Made by a program: the position numbers and the translations under genes
NCBI RefSeq assembly: GCF_963678635.1
Contig: NC_087068.1
Coordinates: forward strand, 60,078,872-60,142,871
Reading direction: 5' to 3'
Origin: Symsagittifera roscoffensis
Taxonomy: Eukaryota > Xenacoelomorpha > Acoela > Convolutidae
Length of the DNA: 64,000 nt
Shown: in pieces, positions 10,701 to 22,640 of the stretch
Position numbering within the stretch: the first letter of the stretch is position 1
Layout: each line of letters starts with the position of its first letter
Notes under the pieces: model-generated
What the model saw: only the letters and a program-made list of their open reading frames with translations
The model's database searches: none
What the model was told of the DNA's origin: nothing

Positions 10701-11520
10701 AAATATCAACAGTTTTTGTTACCTTTAAGTTCTATTTCTTCAGTATTATAGCAATTTCTCGCGGTTGTTTTTTTTTCTATAAATACCTCAACATTTTAAA
10801 TATCGTTATAATATCAACTTGAGAGTTAAAATCTCTTTGAAATCGACTGGAAACAGATAAACTCTGTTGTGAAATGATTTTAATTTGATATGTGAAAAAA
10901 AGAGTAGATATGGAAAAAGTATAAAAAGAAAGATTTAAAAGATTTTACGCGATAAACATTCCATAAAATCAAAGTGCAACAGTTTACGTGATTGAACTTT
11001 TGAAACCGAAGGAAAAAAAGAAGCGCCGCAAGGCCATACTCTTTACCTTTCTACCATTCTACAATTCTTCATAGGGTGCTAAACTGGGACTAAATATATA
11101 TCTGAATTAGGGTGGGCGGCCATCGCGACTGCACTTTCTTGAATTATCTTACTCACAATTGTGGTCCGGGGAGAAGGATCTGTGGGAAGGTTTTGGTGCT
11201 GCTGCTGGAGCTACTTCCGAAGTTGACCTTTTAGCCGAGGAGGACAGAAAAGAAGGCGCCGACCACTTTCTGGAGTGGAACCACGCCATAATTTATGTCC
11301 GATAATTCAAAACACTCCTTTTATTCGGTGCTTAATGATACCAACAACTAAGTCTGCCAAAATATTTATTATTCCCACTGATCATGTTTTTTTACCGACA
11401 AAGTTTACCATTTAAGTTGGCCTGAATCCTGAATCAATCATTGTTTCTTGAGTTAAACTTTGCTAAAGTTTTTTTGCCGCCATTAATTTTAAATAATGCG
11501 CAATAGTTGACACAGGCACA
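10701..11520. repeat. Second copy of the 8.3-9.1 kb block
   Basis: Matches 8.32-9.1 kb throughout, spacing about 2.4 kb. It has a 25-bp stretch near 11125-11150 (including ttatcttactcacaa) that the first copy lacks. It ends at the shared aatgcgcaatagttgaca landmark, after which the two copies diverge. Confidence 0.75.
11111..11305 (+). pseudogene. Short ORF fragment of unknown origin (copy 2, longer)
   Basis: A 64-codon open stretch between TAG (11108) and TAA (11303) with no ATG. It reads GRPSRLHFLELSYSQLWSG, then a Trp/Glu/Gly segment, an Ala run, AEEDRKEGADHFLEWNHA and IIYVR. Compared with copy 1 the upstream part is open. Changes include Tyr to Trp, Lys to Glu, Arg to Leu and Thr to Ala. 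The reverse strand has a good splice-donor-like word (gtgagtaag) at 11145-11153 and an ATG in good context near 11120, so a minus-strand exon is the alternative reading. I recognise neither. Confidence 0.4.
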
Positions 11521-12473
11521 AAAAAAAAACAAAAGTAAGCTGGTATTTTGTATCAATTAGCGAAGTAAAAGTATATTGTAACAGACCATAAAAATTGACA
11601 ATAGGTTGTATTGGCTGCAATGAGTATGTTTCCTTAAATGTTCTTTTTCTTGTGGAATAAAAAAGACAAAAATCATTTACGTCACAGTTGGTTATTGATA
11701 GATTTCGACTGTCCTTAATAGCAAAAACAAATTGCACCCTCAGAATAAAATATACTTCCTATGGACCAACTAAGGACCATAGATAGAGTATTTGTATGAC
11801 TGAATTGTTTGGTGATCGGACATATATTAACAGATGGCGGCCGAATTAGTTTTCGCTATCATAGATTAGAAAGAATATATAAATTTTTGGAAAAACTGGT
11901 TTCAGACTTAGCTTGACAGAATAAACCCGAGAATGAGTGAGCGAGTGAGTGGGGGGAATAATTGGATTAGAATGTCAGGATGAATGGACAAGGGAACACT
12001 AAAAACATCACTCACAAATCAAATCAAACTAGACAACGAAACAAAAACAACAACAAGTCTAATGCGATTAAACAAATTTGACAAACTTAGTGTGGGTCTA
12101 TGGACACTGCACTCCCGATTGCGTCTGCGTCACTTTTAACCAACATGAAAGTCAAGCGAGCTGTCAAAAAAATAACTAAAAAACATACCAGTAGACCGAT
12201 AAACAGAAATGAGTCAAAATTCTTGTACTTTTTTTAAAAACTCTTCCTCTAGTTTTTTGCTAGGTGCCAGCTCATTTCAAGGGTTCCTTAGAAAAAATGT
12301 AGTAGCTGGGGAAAAATGGCAATACTACTTTGATTATCAAACAAAGAGCAACCAAGGGTATTTTTGGAGGAGATTTTTCAAATTCGCATCCGGTATATTT
12401 TTCTGACAATTTTGAAACGTTTACTGATTAAAATATCTCATAAAATCTGTTTGGCTGACTTGATACAAACGAA
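11521..12473. other. Spacer without a supported gene
   Basis: AT-rich. It has an 82-codon minus frame (11489-11737) and a 65-codon plus frame (12209-12406), neither with a recognisable motif. A short gagtgagcgagtgagtgg run lies near 11934-11951. The spacer runs straight into the satellite at 12474. Confidence 0.5.
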
Positions 12474-13399
12474 GTTGTTGAAACTCTGTGCGAACCCATT
12501 CCACCAGACCCAACTCAGTGAGACCAAAATGATTATTCAATGATAGATTGTTGAAACTCTGTGCGAACCCATTCCACTAGACCCAACACAGTGAGACCAA
12601 AAGGCTTATTCAATGATAGATTGTTGAAACTCTGTGCGAGCCCATTGACCTAGACCCACCCCAGTGAGACCAAAATAATTATTCAATGATAGATTGTTGA
12701 AACTCTGTGCGAACCCATTCCACTAGACCCAACCCAGTGAGACCAAAAGGCTTAATCAATGACAGATTGTTGAAACTCTGTGCGAATCCATTCACCTAGA
12801 CCCACCCCAGTGAGACCAAAATAATTATTCAATGATAGATTGTTGAAACTCTGTTCGAACCCATTCCATTAGATCCAACCCAGTGAGACCAAAATGATTA
12901 TTCAATGATAGATTGTTGAAACTCTGTGCGAACCCATTCCACTAGACCCAACACAGTGAGACCAAAAGGCTTATTCAATGATAGATTGTTGAAACTCTGT
13001 GCGAGCCCATTGACCTAGACCCACCCCAGTGAGACCAAAATAATTATTCAATGATAGATTGTTGAAACTCTGTTCGAACCCATTCCATTAGACCCAACCC
13101 AGTGATACCAAAATGATTATTCAATGATAGACTGTTGAAACTCTGTGCGAACCCATTCCACTAGACCCAACCCAATGAGACCAAAATGATTATTCAATGA
13201 TAGATTGTTGAAACTCTGTGCGAACATATTCCACTAGACCCAACCCAGTGAGACCAAAATGATTATTCAATGATAGATTGTTGAAACTCTGTTCGAACCC
13301 ATTCCATTAGACCCAACCCAGTGAGACCAAAATGATTATTCAATGATAGATTGTTGAAACTCTGTGCGAACCCATTCCACTAGACCCAACCCAGTGAGA

Positions 13400-15740
13400 C
13401 CAAAAGGCTTATTCAATGATAGATTGTTGAAACTCTGTGCGAACCCATTCACCTAGACCCACCCCAGTGAGACCAAAATAATTATTCAATGATAGATTGT
13501 TGAAACTCTGTTCGAACCCATTCCATTAGACCCAACCCAGTGAGACCAAAATGATTATTCAATGATAGATTGTTGAAACTCTGTGCGAACCCATTCCACT
13601 AGACCCAACCCAGTGAGACCAAAGAGATTATTCAATGATAGATTGTTGAAACTCTGTGCGAACCCATTCCACTAGACCCAACCCAGTGAGACCAAAATGA
13701 TTATTCAATGATAGATTGTTGAAACTCTGTGCGAACCCATTCCATTAGATCCAACCCAGTGAGACCAAAATGATTATTCAATGATAGATTGTTGAAACTC
13801 TGTGCGAACCCATTCCACTAGACCCAACCCAGTGAGACCAAAATGAATATTCAATGATAGATTGTTGATACTCTGTGCGAACCCATTCCATTAGACCCAA
13901 CCCAGTGAGACCAAAATGATTATTCAATGATAGATTGTTGAAACTCTGTTCGAACCCATTCCATTAGACCCAACCCAGTGAGAACAAAATGATTTTTCAA
14001 TGATAGATTGTTGAAACTCTGTTCGAACCCATTCCATTAGATCCAACCCAGTGAGACCAAAATGATTATTCAATGATAGATTGTTGAATTTCTGTTCGAC
14101 CCATTCCATTAGACCCAACCCAGTGAGACCAAAATGGTTATTCAATGATAGATTGTTGAAACTCTGTGCGAACCCATTCCACTAGACCCAACCCAGTGAG
14201 ACCAAAGCATATTCAATTATAGATTGTTGAAACTCTGTGCGAACCCATTCACCTAGACCCATCCCAGTGAGACCAAAATAATTATTCAAGGATAGATTGT
14301 TGAAACTCTGTGCGAACCCATTCCATTAGACCTACCAGTGAGACCAAAATGATTATTCAATGATAGATTGTTGAAACTCCATGCAAACCCATTCAATTAG
14401 ACCCAACCCAGTGAGACCAAAATGATTATTCAATGATAGATTGTTGAAACTCTGTTCGAACCCATTCCATTAGACCCAACCCAGTGAGACCAAAATAATT
14501 ATTCAATGATAGATTGTTGAAACTCTGTGCGAACCCATTCCACTAGACCCAACACAGTGAGACCAAAAGGCTTATTCAATGATAGATTGTTGAAACTCTG
14601 TGCGAGCCCATTGACCTAGACCCACCCCAGTGAGACCAAAATAATTATTCAATGATAGATTGTTGAAACTCTGTTCGAACCCATTCCATTAGACCCAACC
14701 CAGTGAGACCAAAATGATTATTCAATGATAGATTGTTGAAACTCTGTGCGAACCCATTCCACTAGACCCAACCCAGTGAGACCAAAGAGATTATTCAATG
14801 ATAGATTGTTGAAACTCTGTGCGAACCCATTCCACTAGACCCAACCCAGTGAGACCAAAATGATTATTCAATGATAGATTGTTGAAACTCTGTGCGAACC
14901 CATTCCATTAGATCCAACCCAGTGAGACCAAAATGATTATTCAATGATAGATTGTTGAAACTCTGTGCGAACCCATTCCACTAGACCCAACCCAGTGAGA
15001 CCAAAATGAATATTCAATGATAGATTGTTGATACTCTGTGCGAACCCATTCCATTAGACCCAACCCAGTGAGACCAAAATGATTATTCAATGATAGATTG
15101 TTGAAACTCTGTTCGAACCCATTCCATTAGACCCAACCCAGTGAGAACAAAATGATTATTCAATGATAGATTGTTGAAACTCTGTTCGAACCCATTCCAT
15201 TAGATCCAACCCAGTGAGACCAAAATGATTATTCAATGATAGATTGTTGAAACTCTGTTCGAACCCATTCCATTAGACCCAACCCAGTGAGACCAAAATG
15301 ATTATTCAATGATAGATTGTTGAAACTCTGTGCGAACCCATTCCACTAGACCCAACCCAGTGAGACCAAAGCATATTCAATTATAGATTGTTGAAACTCT
15401 GTGCGAACCCATTCACCTAGACCCATCCCAGTGAGACAAAAATAATTATTCAAGGATAGATTGTTGAAACTCTGTGCGAACCCATTCCATTAGACCTACC
15501 AGTGAGACCAAAATGATTATTCAATGATAGATTGTTGAAACTCCATGCAAACCCATTCAATTAGACCCAACCCAGTGAGACCAAAATGATTATTCAATGA
15601 TAGATTGTTGAAACTCTGTTCGAACCCATTCCATTAGACCCAACCCAGTGAGACCAAAATAATTATTCAATGATAGATTGTTGAAACTCTGTGCGAACCC
15701 ATTCCACTAGACCCAACCCAGTGAGACCAAAAGGCTTATT
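13400..15740. repeat. Higher-order duplication, offset about 1,163 bp
   Basis: Diagnostic variants recur at constant distance: accaaagagatt at 13621 and 14784, aaatgaatattcaatg at 13841 and 15004, accaaagcatattc at 14201 and 15365, and actccatgcaaacccattc near 14380 and 15540. This is 16 satellite units minus a few bases, a tandem duplication. Confidence 0.85.
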
Positions 15741-18599
15741 CAATGATAGATTGTTGAAACTCTGGGCGAACCCATTCACCTAGACCCACCCCAGTGAGAC
15801 CAAAATAATTATTCAATGATAGATTGTTGAAACGCTGTTCGAACCCATTCCATTAGACCCAACCCAGTGAGACCAAAATGATTTTTCAATGATAGATTGT
15901 TGAAATTCTGTGCGAACCCATTCCACTAGACCCAACCCAGTGAGACCAAAAGGCTTATTCAATGATAGATTGTTGAAACTCTGGGCGAACCCATTCACCT
16001 AGACCCACCCCAGTGAGACCAAAATAATTATTCAATGATAGATTGTTGAAACTCATTGCGAACCCATTCCATTAGACCCACCAGTGAGACCAAAATGATT
16101 ATTCAGTTATAGATTGTTGAAACTCCGTGCGAATACATTCCATTAGACCCAACCCAGTGAGACCAAAATGATTGTTCAATGATAGGTTGTTGAAACTCTG
16201 TTCGAACCCATTCCATTAGACCCAACCCAGTGAGACCAAAATGATTATTCAATGATAGATTGTTGAAAGTCTGTGCGAACCCATTCCACTAGACCCAACC
16301 CAGTGAGACCAAAAGGCTTATTCAATGATAGATTGCTGAAACTCTGGGCGAACCCATTCACCTAGACCCACCCCAGTGAGACCAAAATAATTATTTAATG
16401 ATAGATTGTTGAAACTCTGTTCGAACCCATTCCATTAGACCCAACCCAGTGAGACCAAAATGATTATGTATTGATAGATTGTTGAAAATCTGTGCGAACC
16501 CATTCCACTAGACCCAACCCAGTGAGACCAAAAGGATTATTCAATGATAGATTGTTGAAACTCTATGCGAACCCATTCCACTAGACCCAACCCAGTGAGA
16601 CCAAAATGATTATTCAATGATAGATTGTTGAAACTCTGTGCGAACCCATTCCATTAGACCCAACCCAGTGAGACCAAAATGATTATTTAATGATAGTTTG
16701 TGAAACTCTGTTCGAACCCATTCCATTAGACCCAAACCAGTGAGACCAAAATGAATATTCAATGATAGATTGTTGAAACTCTGTGCGAACCCATTCCACT
16801 AGACCCAACCCAGTGAGACCAAAAGGCTTATTCAATGATAGATTGTTGAAACTCTGTGCGAACCCATTCGATTAGATCCACCAGTGAGACAAAAATGATT
16901 ATTCAATTATAGATTGTTGAAACTCCGTGCGAACCCATTCCATTAGACCCAACCCAGTGAGACCAAAATGATTATTCAATGATAGATTGTTGAAATTCTG
17001 AGCGAACCCATTCACCTAGACCCACCCCACTGAGACCAAAATAATTATTCAATGATAGATTGTTGAAACTCTGTGCGAACCCATTCCATTAGACCCACCC
17101 CAAAGAGACCAAACTAATTATTTAATGATGGATTGTCGAAACTCTGTGCGAACCCATTCCACTAGATACAACCCAGTGAGACCAAAGTTTTTATTTAATG
17201 ATAGATTGTTGAAACTCTGTGCGAACCCATTCCTCTAGACGCAACCCAGTGAGACCAAAATTTTTGTTCAATGATAGATTGTTGAAACTCTGTGCGAACC
17301 CATTCCCCTAGATCCATGCTAGTGAGACCAAAATTATGATTCAATGATAGATTGTTGAAACTCTGTGCGAACCCATTCCATTAGACCCAACCCAGTGAGA
17401 CCAAAATGATTATTCAATGATAGATTGTTGAAACTCTGTGCGAACCCATTCCACTAGATACAACCCAGTGAGACCAAAGTTTTTATTCAATGATAGATTG
17501 TTGAAACTCTGTGCGAACCCATTCCTCTAGACGCAACCCAGTGAGACCAAAATTTTTGTTCAATGATAGATTGTTGAAACTCTGTGCGAACCCATTCCCC
17601 TAGATCCATGCTAGTGAGACCAAAATTATGATTCAATGATAGATTGTTGAAACTCTGTGCGAACTCATTCACCTAGACACACCCCAGTGAGACCAAAATA
17701 ATTATTCAATGATAGTTTGTTGAAACTCTGTGCGAGTCCATTCCATTAGACCCACCCCAAAGAGACCAAAATAATTAACCAATGATAGATTGTTGAAAGT
17801 CTGTGCGAACACATTCCCCTTGAACCAGCCCAGTCAGACCAAAAAGGTTATTCAATGATAGATTGTTGAAACTCTGTGCGAACCCATTCCACTAGACCCA
17901 ACCCAGTGAGACCAAAAGGCTTATTCAATGATAGATTGTTGAAACTCTGGGCAAACCCATTCACCTAGACTCACCCCAGTGAGACCAAAATAATTATTCA
18001 ATGATAGATTATTGAAACTCTGTGCGAACCCATTCCATTAGACCCACCCCAAAGAGACCAAAATAATTATTCAACGATGGATTGTCGAAAATCTGTGCGA
18101 ACTCATTCACCTAGACACACCCCAGTGAGACCAAAATAATTATTCAATGATAGATTGTTGAAACTCTGTGCGAACCCACTCCATTAGACCCACCCCAAAA
18201 AGACCAAAAATTTAATCAATGATAGATTGTTGAAAGTCTGTGCGAACCCATTCCCCTTGAACCACCCCAGTCAGACCAAAAATGTTTTTCAATGATAAAT
18301 TGTTGAAACTCTGTGCGAACCCATTCCACTAGACCCACCCCAGTGAGACCAAAATAATTAATCAATGATAGATTGTTGAAACTCTGAGCAAACCCATTAC
18401 CCTAGACCCAACCCAGTCAGACCAAAAAGATTATTCAATGATAGGTTGTTGAAACTCTGTGCGAACCCATTCCACTAGAGCCAACCCAGTGAGACCAAAA
18501 CAATTATTCAATGACAGATTGTTGAAAATCTGTGCGAACCCATTCCATTTAACCCACCCAGTGAGACGAAAATTATTGTTCAATGATACATTGTTGAAA

Positions 18600-21500
18600 C
18601 ACTGGGCATACGCATTCCACTAGACCCACCCCAGTGAGACCAAAATGATTATTGAATGATAGATTGTTGAAACTCTGTGCGAACCCATTCCCCTAGACCC
18701 ACCCCAGTGAGACCAAAATTATGATTCAATGATAGATTGTTGAAACTCTGTGCGAACCCATTCCCCTAGACCCACCCCAATTAGACCAAAAATATGATTC
18801 AATGATAAATTGTTGAAACTCTGTGCGAACCCACTCCACTAGACCCACCCCAGTGAGACCAAAATGATTATTCAATGACAGATTGATGAAACTCTGTGCG
18901 AACCCAATCCCCTAGACCCACCCCAGTCAGACCAAAAAGCTTATTCAATGATAGATTGTTGAAACTCTGTGCGAACCCATTCCACTAGAGCCACCCCAGT
19001 GAGACCAAAATAATTATTCAATGATAGATTGTTGAAACTCTGTGCGAATACATTCCATTACCAATTCCACTAGACCCACGCCAGTGAGACAAAAATTAAG
19101 ATTCATTGAAAGACTGTTGAAACTCTTTGCGAACCCATTCCAGTAGACGCACCCCAGTGAGACTAAAATTATTGTTCAATGATAAGTTGTTGAAACTCTC
19201 TGCGAACACGTTCCACTAGACCCAGCCCAGTGAGACTAAAAATATTCTTCAATGATAAGTTGCTGAAAATCTGTGCGAACTCATTCCACTAGACACACCC
19301 CAGTGAGACGAAAATGATTATTCAATGATAGGTTGTTGAAACTCTGTGTGAACCCATTCCACTAGACTCACCCCAGTGAGACAAAATTTATTATTCAATG
19401 ACAGATTGTTGAAACCCTGTGCAAACCCATTCCACTAGACTCAACCCAGTGAGACGAAAATTTTTGTTCAATGATAGATTGTTGAAAACTTTGTGCGAAC
19501 CCATTCCACTAGACCCACCCCAGTGAGACAAAAATTAAGATTCATTGAAAGACTGTTGAAACTCTTTGCGAACCGATTCCAGTAGACACACCCCAGTGAG
19601 ACTAAAATTATTGTTCATTGATAGATTGTTGAAACTCTCTGCGAACACGTTCCACTAGACCCAGCCCAGTGAGACTAAAAATATTGTTCAATGATAAGTT
19701 GTTGAAAATCTGTGCGAACCCATTCCACTAGACACACCCCAGTGAGACGAAAATGATTATTCAACGATAGGTTGTTGAAACTCTGTGCGAACCCATTCCA
19801 CTAGACTCACCCCACTGAGACAAAAATTATTATTCAATGACAGATTGTTGAAACTCTGTGCGAACACATTCCACTAGACCCACCCCAGTGAGAGTAAAAT
19901 TATTGTTTAACGAGAGATTGTTGAAACTCTGTGCGAACCCATTCCACTAGACCCACCCCAGTGAGACTAAAATTATTGTTTAAAGATAGAGTTTTAAAAC
20001 TCTGTGCGAACCCATTCAACTAGACCCAACCCATTGAGGCGAAAAATATTGTTGAATAATGGATTGTTGAAACTCTGTGCGATCCCATTCCACTAGACCC
20101 ACCCCAGTGAGACTAAAATTATTGTTTAAAGATAGATTTTTAAAACTCTGTGCGAACCCATTCCACTAGACCCACCCCATTGAGGCGAAAAATATTGTTC
20201 AATGATGGATTGTTGAAACTCTGTGCGATCCCATTCCACTAGACCCACCCCAGTGAGACCAAAGTTATTATTCAATAATAGATTGTTGAAACTCTGTACG
20301 AACCCATTCAACTAGACCCACCCCAGTGAGAGTAAAATTATTGTTTAATGATAGATTGTTGAAACTCTGTGCGAACCCATTCCACTAGACCCACCCCAGT
20401 GAAACCAAAGTTATTATTCAATAATAGATTGTTGAAACTCTGTGCGTCCGCATTCAACTAGACCCACACAAGTGAGACAGAAATGATTATTCAATAATAG
20501 ATTGTTGAAACTGTGCGAACCCATTCCAATAGACCCCAGTGAGACCAAAACTGTGATTCAGTGATAGATTATTGGAACTCTGTGCATACGCATTCCACTA
20601 GACCCACCCCAGTGAGACCAAAATGATTATTGAATGATAGATTGTTGAAACTCTGTGCGAACCCATTCCCCTAGACCCACCCCAGTGAGACCAAAATTAT
20701 GATTCAATGATAGATTGTTGAAACTCTGTGCGAACCCATTCCCCTAGACCCACCCCAATTAGACCAAAAATATGATTCAATGATAAATTGTTGAAACTCT
20801 GTGCGAATCCACTCCACTAGACCCACCCCAGTGAGACCAAAATGATTATTCAATGACAGATTGATGAAACTCTGTGCGAACCCAATCCCCTAGACCCACC
20901 CCAGTCAGACCAAAAAGGTTATTCAATGATAGATTGTTGAAACTCTGTGCGAACCCATTCCACTAGAGCCACCCCAGTGAGACCAAAATAATTATTCAAT
21001 GATAGATTGTTGAAACTCTGTGCGAATACATTCCATTACCCATTCCACTAGACCCACCCCAGTGAGACAAAAATTAAGATTCATTGAAAGACTGTTGAAA
21101 CTCTTTGCGAACCCATTCCAGTAGACGCACCCCAGTGAGACTAAAATTATTGTTCAATGATAAGTTGTTGAAACTCTCTGCGAACACGTCCCACTAGACC
21201 CAGCCCAGTGAGACTAAAAATATTCTTCAATGATAAGTTGTTGAAAATCTGTGCGAACTCATTCCACTAGACACACCCCAGTGAGACGAAAATGATTATT
21301 CAATGATAGGTTGTTGAAACTCTGTGTGAACCCATTCCACTAGACTCACCCCAGTGAGACAAAATTTATTATTCAATGACAGATTGTTGAACCCCTGTGC
21401 AAACCCATTCTACTAGACTCAACCCAGTGAGACGAAAATTTTCGTACAATGATAGATTGTTGAAAACTTTGTGCGAACCCATTCCACTAGACCCACCCCA

Positions 21501-22640
21501 GTGAGACAAAAATTAAGATTCATTGAAAGACTGTTGAAACTCTTTGCGAACCCATTCCAGTAGACACACCCCAGTGAGACTAAAATTATTGTTCATTGAT
21601 AGATTGTTGAAACTCTCTGCGAACACGTTCCACTAGACCCAGCCCAGTGAGACTAAAAATATTGTTCAATGATAAGTTGTTGAAAATCTGTGCGAACCCA
21701 TTCCACTAGACACATCCCAGTGAGACGAAAATGATTATTCAACGATAGGTTGTTGAAACTCTGTGCGAACCCATTCCACTAGACTCACCCCACTGAGACA
21801 AAAATTATTATTCAATGACAGATTGTTGAAACTCTGTGCGAACACATTCCACTAGACCCACCCCAGTGAGAGTAAAATTATTGTTTAACGATAGATTGTT
21901 GAAACTCTGAGCGAACCCATTCCACTAGACCCACCCCAGTGAGACTAAAATTATTGTTTAAAGATAGAGTTTTAAAACTCTCTGCGAACCCATTCAACTA
22001 GACCCAACCCATTGAGGCGAAAAATATTGTTCAATGATGGATTGTTGAAACTCTGTGCGATCCCATTCCACTAGACCCACCCCAATGAGACAAAAATTAT
22101 TATTCAATGCCAGATTGTTGGAAACTCTGTGCGAACCCATTCCACTAGACCCACCCCAGTGAGACTAAAATTATTGTTTAAAGATAGATTTTTAAAACTC
22201 TGTGCGAACCCATTCCACTAGACCCACCCCATTGAGGCGAAAAATATTGTTCAATGATGGATTGTTGAAACTCTGTGCGATCCCATTCCACTAGACCCAC
22301 CCCAGTGAGACCAAAGTTATTATTCAATAATAGATTGTTGAAACTCTGTACGAACCCATTCAACTAGACCCACCCCAGTGAGAGTAAAATTATTGTTTAA
22401 TGATAGATTGTTGAAACTCTGTGCGAACCCATTCCACTAGACCCACCCCAGTGAGACTAAAATTATTGTTTAAAGATAGATTTTAAAAACTCTGTGCGAA
22501 CCCATTCCACTAGACCCACCCCATTGAGGCAAAAAATATTGTTCAATGATGGATTGTTGAAACTCTGTGCAATCCCATTCCAATAGACCCACCCCAGTGA
22601 GACCAAAGTTATTATTCAATAATAGATTGTTGAAACTCTG
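18600..22640. repeat. Higher-order duplication, offset about 1.98-2.05 kb
   Basis: Variants such as gcatacgcattccactag (about 18605 and 20585), aattagaccaaaaatatg (18781 and 20759) and aaattaagattcattgaaag recur with an offset near 1,978 bp. The offset rises to 2,052 bp for the frames at 20126 and 22178, so one copy gained a single unit. Unit number is about 27. Confidence 0.8.

Larger units (their letters stand above)
3200..11520. repeat. Array of about 1.07-kb composite units (mariner fragment + TTCGAC minisatellite)
   Basis: Reading rightward, each unit contains a minisatellite of ttcgactttgtgtttcgac type, then a conserved block from tcgactataaggccttttcg through acccggtagccgcg to ccctggatgttttttgaag. 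After that comes the C-terminal half of a minus-strand Tc1/mariner transposase, then its middle part, and the minisatellite again. Spacing is about 1,074 bp between the units at 5643 and 6717. Minisatellite blocks begin near 3455, 4735, 5800, 6880 and 9290. The last two complete units are interrupted by about 1.3 kb more sequence (8.1-9.1 and 10.5-11.5 kb), which is duplicated with a spacing near 2.4 kb. Confidence 0.85.
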
